A stretch of DNA of 64,000 nucleotides, from positions 1 to 64,000 of the IMG/VR virus record IMGVR_UViG_3300036907_000061; one strand, given 5' to 3'. Under the pieces are notes generated by a model that had not been told where the DNA came from, made no database searches, and worked only from the letters and a program-made list of their open reading frames with translations. Shown piece after piece: positions 8,917 through 18,506 of this stretch; position 1 is the first letter of the stretch, and each line of letters begins with the position of its first letter. The position numbers were made by a program, and so were the translations under genes. The DNA is from a virus.

Positions 8917-11217
8917 TTATGTTAATGCTTCAACCCACGGAATCCTGGTCACTGATCCGAGTTGGGTTCCGGAGCCGTCTCGGGTTAAAACCACACATAT
9001 TTCTGTTCCACTATTTTGGTCAAATTCAACCGTATAATGGCACTGACTCCAACTGCTGACAATGGTTCCGAGTCCCGGCATGGCAATGGATTTAACATAA
9101 GACAATCCTATTTCCCGTCCGGGCGATGCGGTATTCCACCATGCCTGAAAGTCATTTGAAGATGCGGTTATTTTGAATATGTGCATCACTCCTACTTCGT
9201 CGGTTATGACATAAATCCTCTTTTTTATCGGATTGTATTGGAATAGCAATATTTTGGCCGTGCTTCCAGCGGGATGCCACAGTTGGAATTGCGCCACGTT
9301 TACTATCCCATTGGCCGAAGAGTCGGTCAGGTCTAGCTGGGCGGTGTTGTTGGTGGCCCAGGTATTCTTGGTGGCAGCGGTGCTGGTTACTTTATAGCAG
9401 TCAAGGTGTGAAACGGAGGTGGAGTCGTCGCTGGAAACGCACCATGCGGTGGCTGTGGGTGTGGACACGTACCACACAGGCTTGTACACACCGCTGCCAA
9501 GATGTGAAGAGAATAATGTTGGGGACCATGCTGCCGTGGTTGTGAACAGGGTCCCGGTGATTACGGTTCCAGGTGCCCCTGCGAGTGCTCCGGTAGCTGA
9601 TCCCGATGTGGTGATTGCTATCTGTCCATTGACTGCATTACTTGCCAGATAAGTTGTGGAACTTACTGTAATGGATGTGTCGTTTGATGACGGAGACCAT
9701 ATGTAGGTTCCCGCTGATGCTATGTTAACAGATGCAGCTCCGGTGCTGTCATATGTTGAGTCTGCGGTAATCAGGTTGGTTCCTGGATTGGTTGCTGCAA
9801 AGGTGTAGATTCCTCCAGAACTGCACAATAGGAACGTTGGTCCGGTGCTGAAAAACCCAGAACCGAACACGGCACCATTGACGTTCTTGAGCCCGGATGC
9901 GGATGCTATCTGGGCCAATGGAGTCACCTCATTACTGAGTAGGTCGTACTGGTTTACGTAGTACTTTCCGCTGTTGGAGAATTGGGACTGGCTGAAAGTG
10001 TATAAATGAGTGCCGAATGTGAACGCCCCCTCTGGGTTTGCCAGCTCATAGTTCAGGGCTGGAAACAAAGAAACACCAGCGTAGTTGGACAGCGCGCTTG
10101 CTTGTGCCTGTAACTGCCAGGATGCCGGGGTGATTACAACCAGTGAACCAGTGGTTGGGTTGGTAACTATTGGTGCTCCCAACTGGGTAAAATATAGATT
10201 GATAGCGTCAAACGACCACTCGAACGCGGCTTGTCCTCCAGATATGGTAAACTGATCCAGGGATACCGATTGTCCAACCCCAAATCCTGCGTCGGAAGTT
10301 ACACATATCAGGGATGGTGTGAACGTCTGCGGCATACCACCAAGACCGTGGGCAACCTGTGTGGCGGTTGGGTAGCTTGACGCCAGCACAACCTGGGGCA
10401 TGGTGAACAACTGCATACCTGACACACCGGTGGTGGTGATGACTGTTGAGTTTCCATTGCCAGATGAGGTGGTAGCGCCTGAGCCTGACAGCAGAACAAA
10501 GACTCCCGCCTTGTACACCACCGCAAAAACGCAGGGAGCTTGAATCTGGCTGGCCAGCAATTGCTGTCCGGATGACTTTATTGGGATGGCACCCAGATTA
10601 TTTACATTCAGTGTGGATGGACCTGTATTGGAAGATGTGGTATAGACAAAGAACAGCATCCCGTCGTTATAGGAAGAAACCGGGGCCGACTTCACCAGTG
10701 TCGCTGTGATGAGTGCATTAGGGGTTCCGGTCAGCACAACGCTGGACTGTGCTGCGGTAAACGCTCCAGAGGATGTGAGTGGGGGAGAGCTCTGGCAGGT
10801 TGCGTCGTTTGAACCTTTTGTCCAGTAATATCCATAGTTTAGAATCAGTCCTGAAAGAACATAATTTCCATTGGCGTCATAATTGGTGACTGACGGCACA
10901 ACGTTTGACCCACCAAGCCCCCCTTGTGCGGTAATTGCATAGGCGTTGGTGGTGGTTCCGATATCGTTATCTACTGGAACAATCTGATACAGAAGAGCTG
11001 GATTTAAGGCATTAATGGATACGGCGGCATCCTGCAAGGCGTTGATTCCAACCGATCCGTCATTTAAGGTTCCGTCCGGATTAAGCGATATTCCAAGAAT
11101 GGTTGAAAGAGAATTGCAGAAGTTCGTCAAGATGGTAAAGTTGCCATCCACTTCCTGGGAAGTCAGCGGAGACCCTTTTATCAGACGGTAAACCAATTGG
11201 GGAACTGTAAGTGCCAT
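8917..11217 (-). CDS. Tail-fibre-like structural protein
   Basis: The protein has 766 residues. The N-terminus carries the fibre-type signature KGSPLTSQEVDGNF (about residues 14-27), a motif I know from N-termini of many phage fibre and tail proteins. The rest is Ser/Thr/Gly/Ala-rich, beta-predicted sequence with few charged residues, as in elongated fibres. No signal peptide is present, unlike several neighbouring genes. It probably forms part of the adsorption apparatus; the receptor is unknown. Confidence 0.6.
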   Translation of the reverse strand: MALTVPQLVYRLIKGSPLTSQEVDGNFTILTNFCNSLSTILGISLNPDGTLNDGSVGINALQDAAVSINALNPALLYQIVPVDNDIGTTTNAYAITAQGGLGGSNVVPSVTNYDANGNYVLSGLILNYGYYWTKGSNDATCQSSPPLTSSGAFTAAQSSVVLTGTPNALITATLVKSAPVSSYNDGMLFFVYTTSSNTGPSTLNVNNLGAIPIKSSGQQLLASQIQAPCVFAVVYKAGVFVLLSGSGATTSSGNGNSTVITTTGVSGMQLFTMPQVVLASSYPTATQVAHGLGGMPQTFTPSLICVTSDAGFGVGQSVSLDQFTISGGQAAFEWSFDAINLYFTQLGAPIVTNPTTGSLVVITPASWQLQAQASALSNYAGVSLFPALNYELANPEGAFTFGTHLYTFSQSQFSNSGKYYVNQYDLLSNEVTPLAQIASASGLKNVNGAVFGSGFFSTGPTFLLCSSGGIYTFAATNPGTNLITADSTYDSTGAASVNIASAGTYIWSPSSNDTSITVSSTTYLASNAVNGQIAITTSGSATGALAGAPGTVITGTLFTTTAAWSPTLFSSHLGSGVYKPVWYVSTPTATAWCVSSDDSTSVSHLDCYKVTSTAATKNTWATNNTAQLDLTDSSANGIVNVAQFQLWHPAGSTAKILLFQYNPIKKRIYVITDEVGVMHIFKITASSNDFQAWWNTASPGREIGLSYVKSIAMPGLGTIVSSWSQCHYTVEFDQNSGTEICVVLTRDGSGTQLGSVTRIPWVEALT

Positions 11218-11229
11218 ATCTTGATTAGT

Positions 11230-11445
11230 TTAAGTCGTTTTGGTGTTGGATGCAAGTTTTTGTTTTATTGCATCTATCTCGTTTCGGTGGTCCTCCAGCA
11301 CTCTTTGAATTGAGAATGTAATGTCCCCATGCCACTTTTGAAGCGTCTGCTGACCTGCCTCGGAAAGCTTGTAGAATACGTCGCTTGGGAACTGGGGCCA
11401 CTGGATGACGCTTTTTGGTTGAGCGGGCGATGCTTGTGGTTTCAT
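11230..11445 (-). CDS. Small hypothetical protein between two structural genes
   Basis: The protein has 71 residues: a Pro/Gln-rich N-terminus, then one amphipathic helix-rich segment (residues 35-65) that could form a coiled coil. It overlaps the upstream 985-residue gene by 4 nt, indicating coupled translation in the late operon. No family recognised; it could be a small tail or chaperone component. Confidence 0.55.
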   Translation of the reverse strand: MKPQASPAQPKSVIQWPQFPSDVFYKLSEAGQQTLQKWHGDITFSIQRVLEDHRNEIDAIKQKLASNTKTT

Positions 11446-14399
11446 ATTCTGCCTATGTTGTGCGAATCCACGGGAATGGTTCTGAATATTCGTCCGGTGA
11501 TTTCAACGGGATTGTTGATTCCGGTGGTACTGATGCTGTCTCCTAGATAATAGGACATCATTGTGGGTTTTAGCAAATTGCTGGTCTTGGGATGGGCAAT
11601 AACACCTGATTGCCTGATGGGATTCGATCCGTCTGGATTAACGCTTCCAATAAAACCAACCGCCACCGAACTGTCGGCGGACTGGCTGGACAGTAAAAGA
11701 ACGTATTCGTATATTATCTTCTCGCTAGATGCGTCTCCAAATGAACCCACACCGTGGGATATGTAACTATTGTATGGTTGTCCGTCTCTATGATAAATAG
11801 AGTTTATGATCGTGAATGTATCGGATGTGATCTTGCCAGCCCCGATCACAATGACCTGTGTGGGCGAGACATATTCAGCCACTGCAAATGTTGATCCCGA
11901 AGACGTGCGAATGCTTTTCCACACATCGGAAGGCTGAAAGAAGTCGGATGATGACGATGCAGTGTTGGAAACTGATGTGTCAAGATTTGCGGTAATAGAG
12001 CCAGATGACCTGCCCTGTCCGGACATTAGCCCATAGCGGTATACCACTCCGGACTCTGTTCCAATTATAAACCAGTCCTCCCAATCGCCCGGGCTGGATT
12101 GTCCGGTTGGCCTCTTGACAGAGGCGGCAGATGTAATATCCATCGAGGTTGAAGATGCTGTTTGATACAGGTAGTCATATCTAATAGCCTTGTCCTGGGT
12201 TTGGGACGGGAAACAGATAAAGAACTCCTTGGTCACAGAGCTGGATTCAGTGAATATTCTATACTCCGCCGACTGTTCATATATCTGATTGACCGCTTGA
12301 GAGACTATCGATCCTGCGGTTCCGGTCAGAACGATGGCGGTATTTACTCCACCGATGGTGGCGGGCAGCGTACCTGCGGACATTTCCTGTAAGATGGGGC
12401 GTGGCAGTGGTGTGGAGATGGTCTGGTCTCCGGATGGTGATGTAATGATGAATTGGTCGTCGAATCCTGCCAGAACGCCCAGGGAATAATTTCCCGAACC
12501 ATCATATGTTTGTCCATCGGGAACAAGGTTTACGCTGGTGATGGGTGACTGGCTGGCCTGTTCAAAAAATAAATTCTCGCAAGGCTGTAGTACCTGTACC
12601 GGCATTGGAACCTGACGGAGCAGGTCAAATTGATAGAAGTGGTCTTCTGACGCCCACATTAGAAACACATCGTTTATGCTTTCCAGCGTGTGTGGATATG
12701 CGATTTGAGTTCCACGGGTGCACTTGATTCTTTGAAATGTGAACGGCTGAGAAGCGTTACCTGTGAATTGTGCGATGTATATGTCGGGGGTATCCTTTAG
12801 GATGACCAGATACCCCCTAAGCATCTTGGCCTGAACAATGGTTCCACCATCATCGTCCAGGTCTTGGAATTGTCCGGTTATGCTTCCCACTGTATCCGCC
12901 CTTTGTGCCAGCATGTCCAAGGCGTGGTTGTCATCGGAAGTGTCATGCAAAACGGTGGTTTGAACAACATCTGACAGTATGATTGAGTTGGCAGAGCCTG
13001 GGTATACAAACGCAATGACGGATGTTAGATTGTTGCCCTGATCTCCAATGCCATTCACAGTTATGCTTCCACCGTCCCCAAATAGTTCCGGCAGTGATTT
13101 GACGGGATAGTCCAGGTGTACCGTAGTTTGCCCCTGCGTTGCCCACGAAGGAACGGTTGCCCCAAATCTCCTGGGATCATCCGGCAGAGACCATATGCTT
13201 CTTCCTCCATAATGAGTGATGCCTGATTCATTATTGAACAAAGCATAGGCGGATGGATTCTGTATGGAAACCGACTGTGGTTTTATTGGGTCATTGGATG
13301 CAACCGTAAGGTAGTGTGTGGACCCATCGGTATGTATTCCGGTTATTTGACTGATGGTGCCATCCTGCCAGAATAGATTGAGACCAATTACCGCGTCTGG
13401 ATTCAACGTGAATGTATTGTTAGGGAAAAGATTCTCTACGGATGGCTGTACGGAATAGTCTTTGTATGCATCGGGGCTGGAAGGGTTGGAGGATATGGTA
13501 AATAACTGTGATGGCTCGGAAAGATTGGATGAGTCGATAACACAATGGGTGGCATCCGTGACCGAAAGTATTACTCCCTGCAATCCATTGGCCATTGTTA
13601 CAGTACATCCCTCCAGACCAACAAATCCATTGCCATCATTGAACACCGCAGAGGAGGCCGTAAGAATTGATCCAGCAACTCCGGTGGTTCCGGAATTTAC
13701 CGTTCCGGTGGCGGGGAGCGAAGATGACACTCCTGATATGTATGCATTGTCGGAGGCGTTGATGGAAGACATTATGGTATTCATGGAGTCTTCCGTTATT
13801 TCCCGAATGTCGTGGCAGCAAAGAATATCATCAACCACCGAAATGGTGCCCACGCTTGCTATGCTGTTTTCCCTCAACTCATAAATAGGCTTGCATTTCA
13901 AGTCAAGAAGGTTATAAGTCATTGGAAGGTCCAGTCCGTTGTTCAGAACCAGCCACGACCCCACCTGTTCCGACTCCCATCTTCCGGCGTTGGGAGAAAG
14001 CCCGCTTGCTATGGTGATCCAATTTCCAACCTCGGTCTGGAAATATCCCACTACGGCGTATCCATCATCATTATAATCTCCGTTGTCCAGCCCGAAGTAT
14101 CTCCAGATGGTGGTCTTGGTTCCCACTATTACAGCCCTGCTTCCATTTGGAAGTATGCATTCTGCCGACAGGGTGATTGGGCCATCTACCCCAGGTGGAA
14201 CAGATTGGTCTACAGAGGATGAGTTTGGGTTGGGTCGGAACTTGTCATATCCCTCTCCGCGAACCTCTCTTTCCAAAATCCTTCTCCAATCCCGTTTGGC
14301 AGTGTAGTTGGATGGACCAACATCCTCAACCGACATTCCAGACATCAGCCTGCCTCCGGAGGAGGGCTTGATTTCTATTGGTCTCGGAGGTCTGGCCAT
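11442..14399 (-). CDS. Large beta-rich virion structural protein
   Basis: The protein has 985 residues and starts MARPPRPIEIKPSSGG. It has no signal peptide. The sequence is acidic, Ser/Thr/Gly/Asp-rich and beta-predicted throughout, with repeated blade-like segments such as YFGLDNG and YRYGLMSGQG that suggest beta-propeller or tail-tube-like folds. Its position between the fibre-like gene and the secreted-protein cluster fits a tail hub or stopper role, as large proteins of this type have in podoviruses. This is a context-based inference. Confidence 0.5.
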   Translation of the reverse strand: MARPPRPIEIKPSSGGRLMSGMSVEDVGPSNYTAKRDWRRILEREVRGEGYDKFRPNPNSSSVDQSVPPGVDGPITLSAECILPNGSRAVIVGTKTTIWRYFGLDNGDYNDDGYAVVGYFQTEVGNWITIASGLSPNAGRWESEQVGSWLVLNNGLDLPMTYNLLDLKCKPIYELRENSIASVGTISVVDDILCCHDIREITEDSMNTIMSSINASDNAYISGVSSSLPATGTVNSGTTGVAGSILTASSAVFNDGNGFVGLEGCTVTMANGLQGVILSVTDATHCVIDSSNLSEPSQLFTISSNPSSPDAYKDYSVQPSVENLFPNNTFTLNPDAVIGLNLFWQDGTISQITGIHTDGSTHYLTVASNDPIKPQSVSIQNPSAYALFNNESGITHYGGRSIWSLPDDPRRFGATVPSWATQGQTTVHLDYPVKSLPELFGDGGSITVNGIGDQGNNLTSVIAFVYPGSANSIILSDVVQTTVLHDTSDDNHALDMLAQRADTVGSITGQFQDLDDDGGTIVQAKMLRGYLVILKDTPDIYIAQFTGNASQPFTFQRIKCTRGTQIAYPHTLESINDVFLMWASEDHFYQFDLLRQVPMPVQVLQPCENLFFEQASQSPITSVNLVPDGQTYDGSGNYSLGVLAGFDDQFIITSPSGDQTISTPLPRPILQEMSAGTLPATIGGVNTAIVLTGTAGSIVSQAVNQIYEQSAEYRIFTESSSVTKEFFICFPSQTQDKAIRYDYLYQTASSTSMDITSAASVKRPTGQSSPGDWEDWFIIGTESGVVYRYGLMSGQGRSSGSITANLDTSVSNTASSSSDFFQPSDVWKSIRTSSGSTFAVAEYVSPTQVIVIGAGKITSDTFTIINSIYHRDGQPYNSYISHGVGSFGDASSEKIIYEYVLLLSSQSADSSVAVGFIGSVNPDGSNPIRQSGVIAHPKTSNLLKPTMMSYYLGDSISTTGINNPVEITGRIFRTIPVDSHNIGRI

Positions 14400-14407
14400 T
14401 TTTATTC

Positions 14408-14815
14408 TTATTGATAGTTTGTTCTGGAATTCATTGAGTAAAACGACTGTCTATCCCATTCTGGAAGATTGGTGGTCCAATGATCGTTGAGCACTTTGAT
14501 CACTTTTTCTTGATTTTTAATTAGAATGCTCTGCTTATTGGTTATAGCAGCCAGCACTTCCGACTGTTGATTGAGTTGGTTTAGAAACCGTGAATGAAAA
14601 TAGTTGTTGTCCGATATGAACACATTGAGATTGGAATCAATCAGTGCCATTTTTGCTTCAAGACGTGCTTGATTGGCTGGTGAACGAGCCACATCGACAG
14701 CGCGGCCTATTAACCACGCCCCGCTTGCTATGGAAGTGAGAACAACGCTGATAATGGTTAATGTCTGTTTCCATTCAGTCCAATATACCCGAAAGAATGG
14801 TTTGAATGTTTTCAT
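14408..14815 (-). CDS. Single-pass membrane protein with coiled coil (possible i-spanin/holin-type)
   Basis: The protein has 135 residues. A short cytoplasmic N-terminus is followed by one transmembrane segment (about residues 18-38, IISVVLTSIASGAWLIG) and a long polar helical region rich in Asn/Gln/Leu, predicted as a coiled coil. An N-terminal anchor with a periplasmic coiled coil is the architecture of Rz-type inner-membrane spanins. The tiny gene just upstream overlaps it by 4 nt. No endolysin was found nearby, so the lysis role is only a possibility. Confidence 0.45.
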   Translation of the reverse strand: MKTFKPFFRVYWTEWKQTLTIISVVLTSIASGAWLIGRAVDVARSPANQARLEAKMALIDSNLNVFISDNNYFHSRFLNQLNQQSEVLAAITNKQSILIKNQEKVIKVLNDHWTTNLPEWDRQSFYSMNSRTNYQ

Positions 14816-14925
14816 ATCCCCATCTTTGGTTGACCGTCATTACAGTTTTGACCGGCGCACTCGCTCGCAATAACACCGCTAGCGGAGCAGAGTATGCCGA
14901 TGATCCATTTTTCGTTATTGTTCAT
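14812..14925 (-). CDS. 37-residue peptide, hydrophobic N-terminus
   Basis: The frame starts MNNNEKWIIGILCSASG and ends at a TGA that overlaps the ATG of the downstream membrane protein (ATGA). Its own ATG overlaps the TGA of the upstream FN3 gene. The overlaps on both sides support it being translated. It has a short hydrophobic stretch with a cysteine followed by a small polar tail containing further cysteines. It could be a lipoprotein-like or membrane peptide; function unknown. Confidence 0.4.
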   Translation of the reverse strand: MNNNEKWIIGILCSASGVIASECAGQNCNDGQPKMGI

Positions 14926-15572
14926 GGCCGGTTAAATTTAGGCGGGTTAAACGGCACGGTGTAGGCTACCTCGCTGGAATATGCGCTCTCGCTTCCGTCG
15001 CCCGCCAGACAAGTGGCCGCGAAATAATAGGTACTGCCCTGAATCAAACCAAATACCGTTGCTGAATTGGTGGTTGACGAACAAGCCAGCGAATAAACGC
15101 CGCTGTTTGTTCCCACATACAGATTGTACCCTGTGATTTGCTGCTGACTGGCGTTCCATGCCAATCCTACTCTAGTCGTCAACTGGCAGAAGTTCTGCCA
15201 CATCTTGCAGTCGGACGACACCTGCACCCAGTTGTTGGATGACCGGATGAAGAAAGTGAAAGCGTCACTGTAGGTGGTCGTGACCGTCAAACTGGACACC
15301 GTATTTGTGGTGTTCAAAACTGCACCTGATTCAAGCTTTAGCTGCGTCTGTTTAGGTGACAGTGTGGCCGCGCCCGCCAAGCCAGCACAGAGCAGCAACA
15401 GAGAAATTGAAATCCTATCCCTGTTCAAGAAACGGCCTTTGTAAAAGTTCTTACGAACCACTTTGGAGACATCACACAGAGCGGCAAGATGTGGACATCC
15501 ATCCGGCTTGTGCGCCTTATGGCAACTGCAACAGTGCATCCCGGTAGGAACGTATATGTCACAGGTTTTCAT
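14922..15572 (-). CDS. Fibronectin type III-like protein with cysteine-rich head
   Basis: The chosen ATG at 15572 overlaps the TAA of the upstream 65-residue gene (TAATG). The first 35 residues contain a Cys/His-rich patch (MHCCSCHKAHKPDGC). A hydrophobic segment near residues 57-70 (SLLLLCAGLAGA) could be an internal membrane or late signal segment. The C-terminal 90 residues look like an FN3 domain (VGLAWNASQQQITGYNLYVG through YYFAATCLAGDGSESAYS). FN3 modules in phages usually decorate virion proteins and bind carbohydrate. An alternative is that the cysteine-rich head is a separate small gene fused here. Confidence 0.55.
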   Translation of the reverse strand: MKTCDIYVPTGMHCCSCHKAHKPDGCPHLAALCDVSKVVRKNFYKGRFLNRDRISISLLLLCAGLAGAATLSPKQTQLKLESGAVLNTTNTVSSLTVTTTYSDAFTFFIRSSNNWVQVSSDCKMWQNFCQLTTRVGLAWNASQQQITGYNLYVGTNSGVYSLACSSTTNSATVFGLIQGSTYYFAATCLAGDGSESAYSSEVAYTVPFNPPKFNRP

Positions 15573-15769
15573 TATGCGGTTGGGTTCCAAGTGTACGGGG
15601 AGAAACATACAGACGGTCTCGGCATAGCTTCAATTTTATCCGCCAACAACTGCATCTCATTCGCTGAACGGGACAAGGCAGCGTGTTGGCTTGTTTCTTC
15701 TGGCCAAGTCTTGGCAGCCCGTTCAAGGAACAAGCCACGCTCTTTTATTATTTGCAGGATTTGACTCAT
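15572..15769 (-). CDS. Small helical protein, 65 residues
   Basis: The start MSQILQIIKERG at 15769 overlaps the TGA of the upstream 912-residue gene (ATGA), and its stop overlaps the next ATG (TAATG). It is mainly helical and charged for 50 residues. The overlaps argue for real translation. No family recognised. Confidence 0.5.
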   Translation of the reverse strand: MSQILQIIKERGLFLERAAKTWPEETSQHAALSRSANEMQLLADKIEAMPRPSVCFSPYTWNPTA

Positions 15770-18504
15770 GGCATCCTCCGTCCGAATGGCACCCACCAGA
15801 ATATCGGCGCCGTGTTCGTGTAAAGGCTGAGGGTTGCGGTGACGGGAATTCCTGCCACTTGTCCCGGCGATTGAAGGAAAAATCCCAAGTCGCCCGCAAT
15901 CCCAGGATAGGTGAATGTCACCGCTATGTCCCACGCAAAGTATTCCAGGCCCGAAGAAAGGTCATGTGCCGAAAAGTCATTAGTGCCAAAAGTGAGCGTG
16001 TATGTCGTGCCGAGTTGGATAATGGTAGCATCTGGATTATTTCCATCCCCGCTTCTGAGGTAATATCGTCCCGCTGCATCATACACTGCTCCACTCGGTA
16101 TCAGCGGTGCGTTTGTCCCGGCTGGCGCATTGGTTCCCGCCGGAGCCGTGTAAGATGTTCCGCCGCCTTTAAGTGCCAATTCTGACACTTCTGTCGCTGG
16201 CAGGGCGCGGTTGTAAATACGAACATCGTCCAAACCCCCCTTGAGCCATCCGGCATTAGGGAAGATGTCCGTTGGCACGTCCCATTGATATGTCCCTTGA
16301 TGCATCTCTGCTCCGATGCACATCCAAGGAACATAAGGGTTGCCAGAAACTCTCAACCAAGGAGCATTAAGTGCATTAGTGCTGATGGGCTGGCCGTTTT
16401 GATAGGCGACAATTGTGTTGCTGGCCGCGTTCCAAACAACCGCCAAGTGCCACCAGTTGCTTCCGTCACGCGGCTGGTTAAAATGAAGGCAAAGACTCGG
16501 ATTGTCCGAGTTATTCGTCACGGTATTCCCATAAATGACAAAGCATGGGCCAAACGGAGTTGTGTTCGTTTCCAAACTTCCGGTCATGGTCGGAGTCGGC
16601 TCGCCATAGGCCAGTGTCCAAGAATTTGTCGAGGCAGATGGCGTGTAGGAGTACGCCGGATTGTAACCGCAATCTAAGATGGTGTCGTGCCGCTCGGTAT
16701 TGGTTGCCCACAAAACCCAACAGGCAACTGTGCCGTTCGTGATGAACTGAATCTGATTCAAATTCGTGATGGCAGCGTACTGCGTCTGCGCGTGCGGCCC
16801 AGTACCATCCGTATAATTCGTGCCCGACACATACCACCAGCCAGCCTGTCCATCCGGCCCGGTGGATGCAATTATCCAGTTCGTGCCGAAATTCAGTCCG
16901 GTGTGACCATAGCCCGTCACGTCCGCCAACTGATTTGACGACACAAAATTCTCGTTGAAGTCAAAATGAACCAACAGGTTCGGGTCGAACTCGAAACAGC
17001 CGATGTCGTATCCTGCCCCCAATGACCTTGCTGTTCCCTCAATATCCGACGAATTGTAAGCCGACACATTTGTGCCAGTGTCAATCAGCGGACTGCCGTA
17101 AAGGGGCCGGAAATCACCGGCAAACACAGCGTAGGATAACGCCGCCAGCTTGGGGTCGGTGCCGGGATTGATGTCAGCAGGTAGTATCCACTGATCTGGG
17201 TCAGTAGCATCGCCAACGTATTCAATTATAGAGGTTGTTTTTGGCGACCAGTTCGTCCCATCCCAGTTCACGACGTAGTTGGAGACTAAAGTAAGATTCC
17301 AGTTGTTAGTCGGGGCGCCATGTGGACAAGCAAATGTAACAAAACCCCCATTCGTGTTGCGTCCGCAGCCAATAAAAGCACAGTTGGCGACGACACCATT
17401 GCTTGCCGTTCCCCAATAGTCTGAAAGGTCATTGGTGGAATGAGATACGAAGTTGATTACTTCTCCGGAGGCGTTCTGATTTGTGGCACAAAAAATATAG
17501 GTATTATTGATTGCTTGAAAACCTGCAATACCCATTGACCCATTACCACCATTCGTCACCCCGCAACGCACAAACAGGTTGTTCCGTTCGGTGAAATTAC
17601 GCACGGGGTCGGAGGCTACGGAACCACTTACCATTTGGCCAAAGTCTATTAAGCAGTCCCAAAACTGATTGTCCTCAGCAAAATTATCGTGTGTAATAAA
17701 CCAAGGATTGGAAAGGCTGATTGGATCCGCCGTCATCTGTCCGTAACACTGAAACATGTCAGGATGCTCACCGCCCGGCACATTCTGCATGTTCGTTATG
17801 TAATTACCACGGAAAGTATTGTAAGCACCAAAGAACTGAAAAGCGTCACAGGACATCAAGTTATAGAGGCGGTTGTTTACAATCAAGTTGGTTGTGCCGC
17901 CAACGCGGATACATTGAGCCGCGTACATATTCGTGATTACATTATTGCTGATAATGCAACTGTTGGCGCAGGCATCTAGGGATACATTTGTGTTTGCATC
18001 AATTCCGCTCTGACTATAGTTCCACCTTACCACCCAACACTCGCCAGCATTCGAGAAATCACGAAAGACGCAATCGTGGACAAACAAATGGCTCGCCTGT
18101 GGCCCTATGTTAATTGCCGCAATTGACATCCCACCATTAAAGATGTTAGAGAACGTCATGCTGACGAATACTGTGTTGCTACCAACCACGTCAATGCCAC
18201 CAGCGACATTGACCGCCCCCGGCATACCCTGAATGGTAATCGGCGCGCTTGGAGTGCCGGAATTGGGCGATGTGATGACGCTCCCATTCGCGGTTTCATC
18301 ATTGTAGTAAATGCCCGGCTGTTGAATGAGTGTGTCGCCAGCCGAAAGTTGGGGCAATGCGTGAAGCAGCGTAGTCCAAGGCTGCGCCAGTGTGCCAGAA
18401 TTGGTGTCGGAGCCGGTGGGCGAAACGTAATAAGTCGCGCCGAAGCAGGCCGTCGCCAAGAGCAGCAGCAACAGGAACAGGATAATGGATAGGGTGCGGG
18501 TCAT
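15766..18504 (-). CDS. Secreted parallel beta-helix plus LamG-domain protein
   Basis: The protein has 912 residues. It opens with a clear Sec signal peptide (RTLSIILFLLLLLLATACFG) with a possible lipobox-type cysteine. YYVSPTGSDTNSG directly after it is the usual first strand of right-handed beta-helix proteins of the DUF1565/pectate-lyase kind, continuing to about residue 480. Residues of about 500-790 form a LamG/concanavalin-like domain (LVHFDFNEN, WWHLAVVWNA, GGLDDVRIYNRALPATEVSEL). The remaining C-terminal part is beta-rich. Such proteins bind or cleave polysaccharides. A Sec signal on a gene inside a phage late operon is unusual; either the protein is exported by the host or was acquired from a bacterial surface protein gene. 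Confidence 0.7.
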   Translation of the reverse strand: MTRTLSIILFLLLLLLATACFGATYYVSPTGSDTNSGTLAQPWTTLLHALPQLSAGDTLIQQPGIYYNDETANGSVITSPNSGTPSAPITIQGMPGAVNVAGGIDVVGSNTVFVSMTFSNIFNGGMSIAAINIGPQASHLFVHDCVFRDFSNAGECWVVRWNYSQSGIDANTNVSLDACANSCIISNNVITNMYAAQCIRVGGTTNLIVNNRLYNLMSCDAFQFFGAYNTFRGNYITNMQNVPGGEHPDMFQCYGQMTADPISLSNPWFITHDNFAEDNQFWDCLIDFGQMVSGSVASDPVRNFTERNNLFVRCGVTNGGNGSMGIAGFQAINNTYIFCATNQNASGEVINFVSHSTNDLSDYWGTASNGVVANCAFIGCGRNTNGGFVTFACPHGAPTNNWNLTLVSNYVVNWDGTNWSPKTTSIIEYVGDATDPDQWILPADINPGTDPKLAALSYAVFAGDFRPLYGSPLIDTGTNVSAYNSSDIEGTARSLGAGYDIGCFEFDPNLLVHFDFNENFVSSNQLADVTGYGHTGLNFGTNWIIASTGPDGQAGWWYVSGTNYTDGTGPHAQTQYAAITNLNQIQFITNGTVACWVLWATNTERHDTILDCGYNPAYSYTPSASTNSWTLAYGEPTPTMTGSLETNTTPFGPCFVIYGNTVTNNSDNPSLCLHFNQPRDGSNWWHLAVVWNAASNTIVAYQNGQPISTNALNAPWLRVSGNPYVPWMCIGAEMHQGTYQWDVPTDIFPNAGWLKGGLDDVRIYNRALPATEVSELALKGGGTSYTAPAGTNAPAGTNAPLIPSGAVYDAAGRYYLRSGDGNNPDATIIQLGTTYTLTFGTNDFSAHDLSSGLEYFAWDIAVTFTYPGIAGDLGFFLQSPGQVAGIPVTATLSLYTNTAPIFWWVPFGRRMP

Positions 18505-18506
18505 TT

